From: CBDBJK01 sp965206395
GTDB taxonomy: Bacteria > Chloroflexota > Dehalococcoidia > Lucifugimonadales > CATOSD01
NCBI GenBank assembly: GCA_965206395.1
Contig: CBDBJK010000030.1
Location: 62,001-126,000 of the forward strand
Length of the DNA: 64,000 bases
Direction of reading: 5' to 3'
A program made the translations under genes and the position numbers. The notes under the pieces are model-generated. The model did not search any database. It saw nothing but the letters and a program-made list of their open reading frames with translations, and had not been told where the DNA came from. Each line of letters starts with the position of its first letter. The first letter of the stretch is position 1. Positions 18,241 through 27,313 of this stretch are shown here, one piece after another.

Positions 18241-19233
18241 ATGGCGGACAACAGTGGCGTTCTGATAGTTGTCGAGACGAAAGAAGGAAGACCGACGTCA
18301 GCTTCCCTTGAGCTATTGGCGTTTGGCAATGCGCTGTCGCAAGAGTCGAAGCAACCTCTGTACGCGAGCGTATTCGGGAGCGCGGACTCGTCTACCTCTG
18401 ACGACATTGCCACCATGGTGGACAGGGTATATGCGGTTGAAGACCCCTCGCTCGACGAGTTCGATTTGGAGTCCCGCCTTCAGGCAATTACTCAAGTAGT
18501 GCAGATTTCGAGTCCAGCTATACTGTTGCTTAGCGCATCGTTGGAAAGTAAAGACCTTACGCCTCGTCTCGCTCTGCGCCTCGATACAGGCGTTGTCAAT
18601 AACTGCGAAGAACTGCGCGTAGACGTGGAAACTGGCGTAATCGAGGCTCTATGCTCGGTATTCGGTGGAGCTGCCCTTTCAACCTATCGCTTTGACGATG
18701 CGAGGCCGTGTATTGTGAACATGAGCCTCGGTGTTGCGCAACTCATCAGTCTGCCACGGGACGGCCGTGGAGAGACGATAAGCGTATCGCTCGAAATCGC
18801 GGAGACTCCAAGGCGTGCCAAGGTAGTGGATAGAATTTCTTCGGCTGGACCTCGGCTAGAAGAGAGCGAGGTTATCGTGGCAGGCGGCAAAGGTCTAAGC
18901 ACCCCTGAGAACTTCCTGTACATCCAGGAGCTAGCCGACGTGCTTGGGGGCATGTCTGCGGCCTCACGAGCCATCGTGGATCTAGGATGGGCCACTCCTG
19001 CACAGCAGGTGGGTCTGACTGGAAAGGTGGTAACGCCTAATTTGTATCTAGCCTTAGGTATTTCTGGGGCCAGCCAGCATATGGTAGGGTGTTCCTCGGC
19101 CCGTAATATCGTAGCTGTCAACAGAGATGAGGACGCTCCTATATTCCAGCACGCTCGATATGGTGTGGTCGCCGACTGCCTGGAATTCCTACCTGCGTTT
19201 ATCGAGAAGTGCCGCCAGCTTGGGACTGCATAA
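18241..19233 (+). CDS. etfA: Electron transfer flavoprotein alpha subunit
   Basis: FixB-like partner of the preceding beta subunit. The C-terminal FAD-binding domain is clear: VAGGKGLSTPENFLYIQELADVLGG, then DLGWATPAQQVGLTGKVVTPNLYLALGISGASQHMVG and NRDEDAPIFQHARYGVVAD (all in residues 218-320). The N-terminal half is the more variable Rossmann-like domain. The length of 330 is usual. It starts one base after the etfB stop. PHP and CoA-transferase genes follow closely, which suggests the ETF serves an acyl-CoA pathway encoded here. Confidence 0.94.
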   Translation: MADNSGVLIVVETKEGRPTSASLELLAFGNALSQESKQPLYASVFGSADSSTSDDIATMVDRVYAVEDPSLDEFDLESRLQAITQVVQISSPAILLLSASLESKDLTPRLALRLDTGVVNNCEELRVDVETGVIEALCSVFGGAALSTYRFDDARPCIVNMSLGVAQLISLPRDGRGETISVSLEIAETPRRAKVVDRISSAGPRLEESEVIVAGGKGLSTPENFLYIQELADVLGGMSAASRAIVDLGWATPAQQVGLTGKVVTPNLYLALGISGASQHMVGCSSARNIVAVNRDEDAPIFQHARYGVVADCLEFLPAFIEKCRQLGTA

Positions 19234-19245
19234 CCGGAGGTATCT

Positions 19246-19884
19246 TTGCTGATAGACCTGCATACACATACCTCGCACCTGTCTATGGACAGCGCCCTGA
19301 GTATCGGCGATCTGGTGTCCCTCGCCAGAGAGCGCGGGCTGGACGGCATCTGCCTTACCGAGCACAATGCTGTTTGGGAGCCTATAAAATTAGCGGAGAT
19401 GAGAAAAAAGTACGACTTCCCCATATTCAGCGGCATGGAGGTCGGCACCGACAAGGGCCATGTGCTCGTCTTCGGGCTTGAACGATTCACTCTCGACCTC
19501 ATGACTTTGCGGGGACTGCGGGCGGCGGTTGAAGAGGCCGGTGCGGCCATGATTCTGGCACACCCACACCGGGAAGAGAATCCGCAGATGGCGTGGCAGC
19601 AACTCCCCCTCTTCTTCCACGGAGTGGAGACTCTTAATGGATGTGACGCCAACAGTGCTAACGCTTATGTGGCATCCCTGGCCGCCAGCGTCGGACTGCC
19701 CGGCACGGGGGGAAGCGACGCCCACAGCGAGGGTGTAGTTGGCTCCTGTGCAACTTACTATGAGAGACCGATTCGCAGCGACGCGGAGCTTGTGAGTGAA
19801 TTGCTGGCCGGTCGTATCAAGGCAGTGGACTTGCGGAACACGTCCCGGCAATCGCAGCCGCAACCCGGAGCGTCAGGCCCATGA
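19246..19884 (+). CDS. PHP-domain metal-dependent phosphoesterase
   Basis: The PHP motifs are in order: LIDLHTHTSHLSMDS at the N-terminus, GLDGICLTEHNAV, FSGMEVGTDKGHVLVFGL, MILAHPHREEN and GTGGSDAHSEG. These provide the His and Asp metal ligands. Such proteins hydrolyse phosphoesters of small molecules or nucleotides; the substrate is unknown. The start is TTG at 19246 with CCGGAGG five bases upstream. The length is 212. The stop overlaps the start of the next gene by ATGA, so it is part of the etf operon. Confidence 0.88.
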   Translation: MLIDLHTHTSHLSMDSALSIGDLVSLARERGLDGICLTEHNAVWEPIKLAEMRKKYDFPIFSGMEVGTDKGHVLVFGLERFTLDLMTLRGLRAAVEEAGAAMILAHPHREENPQMAWQQLPLFFHGVETLNGCDANSANAYVASLAASVGLPGTGGSDAHSEGVVGSCATYYERPIRSDAELVSELLAGRIKAVDLRNTSRQSQPQPGASGP

Positions 19885-22340
19885 CAGACGGTGCACTATC
19901 GTCGCTCAAGGTGTTGGAGTACGGCGACTTCATCTCCGCTGCCTACTGCACCAAGCTAATGGCAGACCTGGGTGCCGATGTGATCAAAATCGAGCCGCCC
20001 GTAGAAGGCGACCGCAGCCGACGCCAGGGGCCTTTTCCCGACGACATCCCACACCTGGAGAGGAGCGGTCTGTTCCTTTTCCTGAATACGAACAAACGCG
20101 GCATTACTCTCGACCCAACCACTTCCAATGGCCGATCAATATTCATGGAACTCGTCGAGTGGGCAGACATCGTAGTCACGAATCACAAGCCGAGCTATCT
20201 TGAGCAGCACGGACTGGATTACCCTGTCCTGGAGAAGGTCAACCCGCTCGTCAACATGGTCTCCATCACGGTATTCGGCTACAACACCCCGAATCGCGAC
20301 TGGCAGGGCAACGCTCTTGTCGCGTCGGCGGCCTCAGGACTTTCGAACTACATCGGCGACGAGGACAAGTCTCCACTGTCGTTTCCTTACTGCTTTCTGG
20401 ACTTTCAAGCAGGTTGTCACGGGGCAATGACCGCCCTCCTCGCGGGGCGTGTATCGAGACTCGGCGGACGAGGACAGCACGCCTGGATTTCCACCGTCGA
20501 AGTCGCGGGCACTATCCTCGGCGGCGCGCCGTTGTTTCAATACGTCTTCCAGGGACAGAGCCGCTTACGCAAGGGCACGCACTTTGACGCCTTCTACCCT
20601 TGGGAGGTGGTCGCCTGCAAGGATGGCTACTTTGAAACAATCACAATGGTGGATGCCCAGTGGAACGCTTTCGTGGAGCTTCTAGGCAACCCTTCGTGGA
20701 AAGACGATGAACGGTTCAAAGACCGATGGCTTGCTACTCAGTGGGTCGAGGAGCTTGACGCATACTGGCACCCCTGGTTCAAAGAACGGCACAAGGCGGA
20801 TTTGACCAGGCTCTTTCACCAGAAACGCATCTCGTTCCAGCCTATCAATGACATCGCAGAGGTAGTCGAATCAGATCAGCTTGAGGCCAGGGAATTCTGG
20901 GTTAGCGTGCAACATCCGATTCAAGGGAGGTATAAAACGCTAGGCGCGCCTTACAAGCTGTCGCAAACTCCATGGTATATCCGCAGGCCGCCGCCCTTGC
21001 TTGGTCAGCATAATCACGAGGTATTCGTTGACCTTCTGGGCAAGCAGAGACAGAAAACAGCCAAAAGCCAAGGTCAGGAGAATTTCAATGAGATGACTTA
21101 CCCGCTCCAAGGGGTCCGAGTTCTTGACCACGGCCATGTATTGGCTGGGCCGCTTCTGGGAGGGATGTTCGCACTCATGGGGGCCGAGGTTATCAAGGTT
21201 CAGGCTCCCAACCGGTTATCTGGCGTCTCGATGGGAGGCCGTGGTTTAATGCAAAACACCTTTGCAGACGATGAGAAGCCCACCCCCGATGACCCTCGTC
21301 TCTATCACGGCCTGGATCGTGGAAAGCTCAGCATTACGATAGACCTGGCTACAGCCGATGGAAAGGAGCTTTACAAGCGTCTCGTCGCGGTCAGCGACGT
21401 CGTCGCCGGGAGCGAAGTTCTCGGCGTCATGGAGCGCCTTGGCCTGGCATACGATATGCTGCGGCTGGTCAATCCCCGCATCATCATGGCCTCTCTCTCC
21501 GCCGCTGGAGCGTCGCCTGGCCCATGGCGGGATGCCATCACTTATGGGCCGTCTTTGTCTGCGCTTTACGGCCTTCGAGGTATTCTGGGATACCACGACG
21601 ATGCTCATCCCCGTGAAGGCCCACCGGAGCTTGACCCTACCGCCGTCGCTCACGCCTTCGTGGGTATCTTGGCCGCATTGGACTACCGGGATCGCTGCGG
21701 GAACGGCCAATATATTGACATGGCCCAGGGAGAGGCGGGACTGCAACTAATCGCCGAGCCAATCATGGATTACCTGTTTAACGGGCGAATCGCGGATACT
21801 CAAGGCAACCGCTATCCTGGCGCGGTTCCTCACGGAATCTATCGTACAACAGGCAAGGATAAGTGGATTGCCATAGCCGTTTATACTGATGATGAGTGGT
21901 CGTCGCTGCGTAATCTACTGCAAGGAGAGGTACCGGAAATAGGCGAGGCTCGCTTTGACTCAATGAGCTATCGGCTTGAACACCAGGATGAGTTGGATAC
22001 TCTCGTAGAGCGATGGACGAGTGATCGCTCGCCGGAACTTGCCACTGATGTGCTCCAAAGAGTCGGCGTGGCCGCCTCGCCCGTCATGGGACTCATCGAG
22101 TTACTAAACGACCCCAATTACAAGGCCTTACGCACCAATGTGCGAGTTGACGCGCCAGGCCTATCGTCATCTCAAATCTACAGTGGCATTCCCTGGAAAC
22201 TCTCTCGGACACCAGGGGCGATACGCCTTCCTATTCCCGATACGGGCCAGCACAACGACTATGTATTCGGCGAAGTCTTGGGCCTGGAGGCTAAGGAGCT
22301 AGAGTACCTTAGGACCAAAAACGTCATAGGCGCTCTCTAG
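19881..22340 (+). CDS. Fused double CaiB/BaiF-type CoA-transferase
   Basis: An 819-residue protein made of two class III CoA-transferase domains in tandem, each normally a protein of about 400 residues. Domain 1 (about 5-395) has LKVLEYGDFISAAYCTKLMADLGADVIKIE and LNTNKRGITLD. Domain 2 (about 409-815) has GVRVLDHGHVLAGPLLGGMFALMGAEVIKV and LDRGKLSITIDL. The position of the catalytic acid carries Glu in both (WISTVEVAG and IDMAQGEAG). CaiB-family dimers interlock, so the fusion may form both halves of an active pair. The ATGA overlap with the PHP gene and the etfBA genes upstream point to an acyl-CoA degradation pathway. Confidence 0.92.
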   Translation: MTDGALSSLKVLEYGDFISAAYCTKLMADLGADVIKIEPPVEGDRSRRQGPFPDDIPHLERSGLFLFLNTNKRGITLDPTTSNGRSIFMELVEWADIVVTNHKPSYLEQHGLDYPVLEKVNPLVNMVSITVFGYNTPNRDWQGNALVASAASGLSNYIGDEDKSPLSFPYCFLDFQAGCHGAMTALLAGRVSRLGGRGQHAWISTVEVAGTILGGAPLFQYVFQGQSRLRKGTHFDAFYPWEVVACKDGYFETITMVDAQWNAFVELLGNPSWKDDERFKDRWLATQWVEELDAYWHPWFKERHKADLTRLFHQKRISFQPINDIAEVVESDQLEAREFWVSVQHPIQGRYKTLGAPYKLSQTPWYIRRPPPLLGQHNHEVFVDLLGKQRQKTAKSQGQENFNEMTYPLQGVRVLDHGHVLAGPLLGGMFALMGAEVIKVQAPNRLSGVSMGGRGLMQNTFADDEKPTPDDPRLYHGLDRGKLSITIDLATADGKELYKRLVAVSDVVAGSEVLGVMERLGLAYDMLRLVNPRIIMASLSAAGASPGPWRDAITYGPSLSALYGLRGILGYHDDAHPREGPPELDPTAVAHAFVGILAALDYRDRCGNGQYIDMAQGEAGLQLIAEPIMDYLFNGRIADTQGNRYPGAVPHGIYRTTGKDKWIAIAVYTDDEWSSLRNLLQGEVPEIGEARFDSMSYRLEHQDELDTLVERWTSDRSPELATDVLQRVGVAASPVMGLIELLNDPNYKALRTNVRVDAPGLSSSQIYSGIPWKLSRTPGAIRLPIPDTGQHNDYVFGEVLGLEAKELEYLRTKNVIGAL

Positions 22341-22522
22341 AAAAGTTTCGGCGCGGATCTCAGAGTATTCACGATTGGACTCTCCGGCTTTTGGGGTGTA
22401 ACATCCCTGACAGTGCTGACAATCTCAAGCTTCTGCAATCGAATGAACCCAGGCCAAGGAAATGATGGCGATGGTCTTTTGGCATTGAGTACCGAGGCGA
22501 TAGTGAATCAGTCCCAAGTACT

Positions 22523-22717
22523 TTGCCCCTCCGCGATTTCTGGGTTGAGCATCTGTTGTTCCGCGATTATTTGCGAGCGCATTCCGATATCGCGCGGCGA
22601 TACGAGAGACTAAAGTGTGATCTTATGGCCGCATACGCGTCTGAACCACGAACATACAACCAGGGTAAATCCGAATTCATTCAAGCCATTGTCGAACGGG
22701 CGCGGGCCGAGCGTTAG
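22523..22717 (+). pseudogene. C-terminal fragment of a GrpB-family protein
   Basis: About 64 codons from LRDFWVEHLLFRDYLRAHSD to KSEFIQAIVERAR resemble the C-terminus of the GrpB (UPF0157) nucleotidyltransferase-like family. The N-terminal two thirds, including the HVGSTAVPG motif, is absent upstream. No ribosome binding site is seen at the possible TTG start. It looks like a remnant left by deletion. The surrounding 22341-22900 holds nothing else I can support. Confidence 0.55.
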
Positions 22718-22900
22718 CGTTGAGGCGCGTCAGGTTCTGGCTCAGATGGGCAAGATATGAAGGCAGGTGCGTCAACAAAACTTGTCTCGTCAATCCCGCG
22801 ATCATCATGAAAACAAAGACCCAATTGAGCGAGGCCAAAATACGTGTAAGAGGCAGGCCCGTGAACACAAACGTAATATTTATGCAAGGACATGCCATAA

Positions 22901-23512
22901 ATGAACCAGCTAGGACAGATCGTCATACTGAACGGCGTCCCGCGATCGGGCAAATCGAGCATCGCAGCAGCTATTCAAGAGACATTCGATGGTCCATGGA
23001 TGAACCTGGGCGTCGACACTTTCAAAGAGCGGGTTACGCTAGAGCGCTACAGCCCCGGGATAGGCCTGCGTCCCGGCGGAGAGCGCCCTGACCTCGAACC
23101 TCTCATAGCCCTGTTTTACGCAGCCATGTACGAGTCTATTGCCGCCCACAGCAGGTTGGGCTTGAACGTCATAGTCGATGTTCCACACCATGATGCGTAT
23201 GCGACTCTTAGGAACATCCTCCCAGACTGCGCCCGCCGTCTTGCAGGACTGCCCGTACTGTTCGTAGGAGTTCGTTGCCCCATCAACGTTATCATGGAGC
23301 GCCGACGCAGCACAGGCTGGAGCACCGCTTCACCAGACGACTCCGCGCCCCCTGTGGTTCGCCTGTGGCAGCGCGAGGTTCACCTCCTCGGTATCTATGA
23401 CCTTGAAGTCGATACCTCGTTGTTTAGCTCGGCTGAGTGTGCTGACGTGATACGAAGACGTCTCGAAGACGGTCAGCCCCCCACGGCGTTCAAAAGACTG
23501 GCTGGGATATGA
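22901..23512 (+). CDS. Chloramphenicol phosphotransferase-like kinase
   Basis: P-loop kinase of the CPT family. The Walker A is NGVPRSGKSSIA near residue 12, followed by WMNLGVDTFKE, the VIVDVPHHD segment in the Walker B position and CPINVIMERRR in the lid region. Family members phosphorylate chloramphenicol or unknown natural small molecules; resistance cannot be concluded from sequence. The length of 203 is close to the family norm of about 180-200. It stands alone between gene fragments. Confidence 0.85.
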   Translation: MNQLGQIVILNGVPRSGKSSIAAAIQETFDGPWMNLGVDTFKERVTLERYSPGIGLRPGGERPDLEPLIALFYAAMYESIAAHSRLGLNVIVDVPHHDAYATLRNILPDCARRLAGLPVLFVGVRCPINVIMERRRSTGWSTASPDDSAPPVVRLWQREVHLLGIYDLEVDTSLFSSAECADVIRRRLEDGQPPTAFKRLAGI

Positions 23513-23560
23513 GTGTAGTCAGCCTCAATGCCCACGTGGCGACCTCAACGCTTGATATCG

Positions 23561-23815
23561 CTATGGGAAGTTTAGATTCACATTTCCTGAATTACCAGAA
23601 TGGCCTGTACAAAGACAAATTTCATCTTTGGGCGTCTTTTCTTCAGTAAGCCAATCCATAGCCGTCAGTCGTCGGAGGTTTACAATATGCAAGTAATAGC
23701 CGCCGTAGGACACGCATGCATTGGACAGGCCCGAGATCACTGCCAGGTTGTACTGCAGCGGAAAGCTCTCCGTCATCAGTATCTCCTCGCTCTCTATGGG
23801 CGCTGCCACCTGCAA
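23561..23815 (-). pseudogene. Fragment of a small unknown secreted-type protein
   Basis: The minus-strand frame reads VAAPIESEEILMTESFPLQYNLAVISGLSNACVSYGGYYL, shaped like a short conserved region found in Chloroflexota hypothetical proteins (ESFPPQY...SGLPNGCVKF...). After that the reading loses its pattern, and a neighbouring frame (23643-23882) carries the upstream residues. It is probably a decayed gene. The family resemblance is from memory and weak. Confidence 0.3.
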
Positions 23816-23856
23816 CAGGCTTGGATTGTACGCTCTCTGGTCGCTCTAGATTAAAG

Positions 23857-24933
23857 ATGCCTCCTGTAGCTCCTTTGGCCAAGGTTGAACAGCGAGTGAG
23901 TGAGGTGTATCATCTTGTCGAGAGTGCCATGCCTACTAATGTGACCCCTCAATACCGCGAAGCTGAAGAGCGATTTCGCCAGGCCAAGACTCCTCAGGCG
24001 AAGATCGTCGCCCTGCAGGAGATGCTGTCCATCATGCCCAAGCACAAGGGCACGGACCATCTGAAGGCTCAGTTGCGCTCTCGCATGTCCAAGCTTATAG
24101 AGGAACTGGAAGGACCTTCTCGCGGACCTCACTCAGGAAAAACAGAGCCCTTTTCCTTGCCAAGACAGGGTGCGGGGCGGGCCACACTCATCGGTCCCTC
24201 AAACACGGGGAAATCCTTGATCTTGTCGAAGGCGACAGGCGCGCATTCCAGAGTCGGGGCCTATGCGTTGAGCACACAGGAGCCGGTACCGGGCATGCTA
24301 CCCTACGAGGATATCCTCATCCAGCTAGTGGATACGCCACCGATATCAAATGCGGCCACCCAGAGTCGATTGTACGGACTCCTTCGGACCAGTGACGTGT
24401 TCGTTATTGTGGTTGACCTTAGCCTGGACTCGGCCGCACAAGCGCGTGAAGTGTTCTCTGTACTAGAAGAGTGGGGTTTTTGGTTATTTGGTAAAAATGA
24501 GGAGAGGGACGAAGATAATCGCTGGCTCTCAAAACCGGTCATCCTCGTGGGAAACAAGGCTGACATACCTGGGGCTTTGGACCAATTCCAGGAGATGGAG
24601 ACCGCATTTGCTGACCAATACCCTGTAATCATGGTCAGTGCCGAGGAGGAAGTTGGCCTGGACGAGATGGGAGATGAAATCTTTCGAGCCTTGGACGTGA
24701 TCCGAGTGTACACGAAGTCACCGAGGGAGAGGCTCGAAGATTTCAAGCGTGAATCCCCTTTCGTCTTGCCAGAAGGCAGCACTGTAGGTGACGCAGCGTT
24801 GCACGTTCACAAGGACCTTGTGCGAGGCCTGAAATACGCGGTGCTGTGGGGACAGTCAGGCAAGTTTGATGGCCAGCATGTGGGGCGAGACCATCGACTT
24901 TACGATGGGGACATTGTCGAATTGCATGCCTGA
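23857..24933 (+). CDS. DRG/Obg-type GTPase with C-terminal TGS domain
   Basis: GTP-binding protein with helical N-terminal region (residues 1-95), a G domain and a C-terminal TGS domain. The P-loop is GPSNTGKS (about residue 110), G3 appears as DTPP, and G4 is NKAD. The TGS region starts FVLPEGSTVGDAALHVHKDL and ends YDGDIVELHA. This layout resembles archaeal and eukaryotic DRG proteins, which act on ribosomes. The start ATG at 23857 begins the conserved helical part; the frame remains open back to 23716. The length is 358. Confidence 0.88.
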   Translation: MPPVAPLAKVEQRVSEVYHLVESAMPTNVTPQYREAEERFRQAKTPQAKIVALQEMLSIMPKHKGTDHLKAQLRSRMSKLIEELEGPSRGPHSGKTEPFSLPRQGAGRATLIGPSNTGKSLILSKATGAHSRVGAYALSTQEPVPGMLPYEDILIQLVDTPPISNAATQSRLYGLLRTSDVFVIVVDLSLDSAAQAREVFSVLEEWGFWLFGKNEERDEDNRWLSKPVILVGNKADIPGALDQFQEMETAFADQYPVIMVSAEEEVGLDEMGDEIFRALDVIRVYTKSPRERLEDFKRESPFVLPEGSTVGDAALHVHKDLVRGLKYAVLWGQSGKFDGQHVGRDHRLYDGDIVELHA

Positions 24934-24960
24934 GGGTATCCTTGCTACAGAGACTGGAAA

Positions 24961-25149
24961 ATGAACGAGCTTTTGAAGAAGCTCGCTGGTGGCGACCCGA
25001 GATCAGATAACCGCATCGACGAGGTAGTCGATAAAGGTAGTATCCAATCAGGGGTGTCGTCGACTATTTTCTCGGACACATTGCCTGGAATCTGGTATTT
25101 TTGCGGCAGGTTCGGTGGTATCCCAGAATGGGGTGTCTTTTCCCCTTGA
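24961..25149 (+). pseudogene. N-terminal fragment of a HEAT-repeat-like protein
   Basis: Starts MNELLKKLAGGDPRSDNRIDEV, like small HEAT-repeat proteins of Chloroflexota, but after about 27 codons the helical pattern is lost and the frame ends at 25149. It lies 27 bp after the GTPase stop. It looks like a 5' remnant. The resemblance rests on a short stretch, so this is tentative. Confidence 0.35.
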
Positions 25150-25190
25150 CATTCAATGGGGTGAACGCTTACCAAAGTTTGAATCAGGAC

Positions 25191-25391
25191 TCATTTTCTT
25201 GGTTGTGGATACTTCTCATAGAATATATCACTTAGAGTGTTGTGCAAGCCCCGTCCTATGCCACCTGTATCAGCGACGATTTTCTCCAAACGGAGGTAAA
25301 ACTCGCCGATCATCTCTCCGTCGCCGGTTTCCTGGATCAGTTTGATGGCTTGCTCAAAAACTGATTCAAGGTTGTCATATCGTTGCGGGCT
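25191..25391 (-). pseudogene. C-terminal gene fragment next to tRNA-Trp
   Basis: A minus-strand frame with no start codon reads YDNLESVFEQAIKLIQETG and ends LSDIFYEKYPQPRK. Its amphipathic helical composition is unlike chance translation, but the upstream part is missing because the frame is closed by a stop just before the tRNA gene. It is probably the tail of a lost gene. No family recognised. Confidence 0.3.
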
Positions 25392-25402
25392 AAACTATAT
25401 GG

Positions 25403-25475
25403 CAGGAGCGGCAGGATTCGAACCCGCGACCCTCGGTTTTGGAGACCGATGCTCTACCAACTGAGCTACGCTCCT
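25403..25475 (-). tRNA. tRNA-Trp (CCA)
   Basis: A 73-nt cloverleaf on the minus strand. The acceptor stem is AGGAGCG with CGCTCCT. The D arm is GCTC-AGTTGGTA-GAGC, the anticodon stem-loop TCGGT-CTCCAAA-ACCGA gives anticodon CCA, and the T arm is GCGGG-TTCGAAT-CCTGC. The 3' CCA is not encoded. It is flanked by gene fragments, as is common at tRNA integration sites. Confidence 0.95.
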
Positions 25476-25617
25476 GTGCGTTCGTTGGCCTTTATAATAT
25501 ACACGCAGCGAGAGCGCGGAGCAACAGGCGTAATAGCAGCTTCACGCCTGATATCGTATGAAGTAGACGAGGGGACACCCGATGGAGAGCCTCTCCTCAT
25601 TCTGGAGTAGAGCCGCA

Positions 25618-27066
25618 TTATCTGAATCCGAAACTATATAAAACAGTATCAATGAACGTCTCTTGTGAAGCCCATGTTTGTGGTGTGGCAAGCCCTATTA
25701 ATACGTAGGCTTGGCCCCCTTCAAAGAGAACTAGCCATCGTTCAATGAAATCTGCGCCACCCAATACGGTTCTTGCCTCAACCTCGTAGGCTAGCGAGCC
25801 GTCTGTGCGACACACACTCCTTATCCTCGACAGCACAAACTCATCGGCGAAAGCAGCACGAGAGGCAATCCTTTCGTCGCGAAATACCCGCAGGTCAGAG
25901 AAATCTCCTCTGTTATGTGGCGGAGGAATTACAACCCCGGTGGTCAACCGTACAGTAGCAGTTCCAGCACCAGAACCAATACGCCCTGTGATTAAGCTGC
26001 CATCATCATCTTGAACTGCCTCCCAGTTGGCAGCAGTTGGCCTCTTAATTGAAAAGCCGAAAATCCCGTATGTTGAGAAGCTGCCTTCAGCCAAATCGGG
26101 TATTGGCGGACAGATTAGTTCACTTGCGGCCATCTGTGCCATATTGTCAATTGCTTCGCTTGCCGCCACCGCGAAGCCTATGCCTTCCACAGCTTCATCT
26201 ACCATTTTTGAGGTACTGATGCCGACGATATTTCCCTCTCTATTGAGCAAGGGACCACCACTGTCTCCAGGGTTTAGGACAGCGTCAGTCTGAATCAGAG
26301 GTATCCCGTACCTGTCTTCAGTCCTAAAGGCGGACACTATTCCCAGGCTCACGCTCGGGTCTCCGCTCAAGCCAAGAGCGTAGCCCAGCTTGATGACGAC
26401 CTCGCCAATCTGGAGATTATGGGGGTCGGCAAATTCAATTGTCGTCAACCCTTCCAACGGAATGTTTATCAAAGCCAAATCAGCGCCCAAGTGCCTACCT
26501 AGCACTGTACCTTTGACTCTGCGGCCATCTAGTAACTCTACGTCTATTACCTCAACTTCCTCCACTACATGATTCGCAGTAAGGATATTCCCGTCCCGAG
26601 AGATAATTACTCCCGATCCCTGTGAATCAGTCCCGGCTGTGATCTTGACAATCGCATCCTTCGACTGCGCTGCAATCGACTCAATAGGCGGCACTGTTGC
26701 GGTCGGCGAAGCGGTAGCGGTCGGTGTGGATGTAGGCGTAAAGGTCGGTGACGGCGTAGGCAACGGTGTAAAAGTAAGGGCCGGAGTTGCCGATGAAACG
26801 ACTGTTGGCGTCACTATTGGAACCATCGTATTTGTAGGTAAAGGTGTCGGAGTTTTCCTTGGTATCTCGCTTGGAGTCGGAATTAATGTCGGTTCAGGTA
26901 ACTCTGTAGGAGTAACCGTTGGTATTGAAGTATTCGTTGGCATCGCTTCCACAGTTGCCTGAACGCGGGCCACTACTGTACCTTCAATATCAATCGTCGG
27001 GGTTGGTTCATTGCTACACGCCGCGAGCAACAACGGTATGACGGCCAATATCACCCATTTCATCAC
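25618..27066 (-). CDS. Lipoprotein trypsin-like serine protease (S1C)
   Basis: An HtrA-like protease anchored outside the membrane. The N-terminus MMKWVILAVIPLLLAAC is a lipoprotein signal with Cys near residue 17. Residues 20-130 are a Thr/Pro-rich spacer. The S1 catalytic triad follows as NILTANHVVEE (His), LGADLALINI (Asp) and NPGDSGGPLL (Ser). There is no PDZ domain; the C-terminal ~150 residues form a separate unknown domain. The length is 482. The repeated TPT codons make the spacer region low-complexity. It probably degrades or processes envelope proteins. Confidence 0.92.
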   Translation of the reverse strand: MMKWVILAVIPLLLAACSNEPTPTIDIEGTVVARVQATVEAMPTNTSIPTVTPTELPEPTLIPTPSEIPRKTPTPLPTNTMVPIVTPTVVSSATPALTFTPLPTPSPTFTPTSTPTATASPTATVPPIESIAAQSKDAIVKITAGTDSQGSGVIISRDGNILTANHVVEEVEVIDVELLDGRRVKGTVLGRHLGADLALINIPLEGLTTIEFADPHNLQIGEVVIKLGYALGLSGDPSVSLGIVSAFRTEDRYGIPLIQTDAVLNPGDSGGPLLNREGNIVGISTSKMVDEAVEGIGFAVAASEAIDNMAQMAASELICPPIPDLAEGSFSTYGIFGFSIKRPTAANWEAVQDDDGSLITGRIGSGAGTATVRLTTGVVIPPPHNRGDFSDLRVFRDERIASRAAFADEFVLSRIRSVCRTDGSLAYEVEARTVLGGADFIERWLVLFEGGQAYVLIGLATPQTWASQETFIDTVLYSFGFR

Positions 27067-27313
27067 TGCTCACCTCTCACCAGCCCACGTCATATCCGCG
27101 CTTACTTGCCGCAATGTTTGCACTTTCCCATTGCATCGCCTCGACTTTGCGCCAGGCGATAGTATATATATTACGAGAGTGTGAGGCAATAAATCTATAT
27201 GGCATAATGCCCTGACACCTGGTTGTGAGTTCTGATATAATGACCCCGCCATTTTGAACACAAGATGAAGGGCCTCTTTCTGCGAGGCAATTGCTGTATC
27301 GGAGGAGTCGCTA

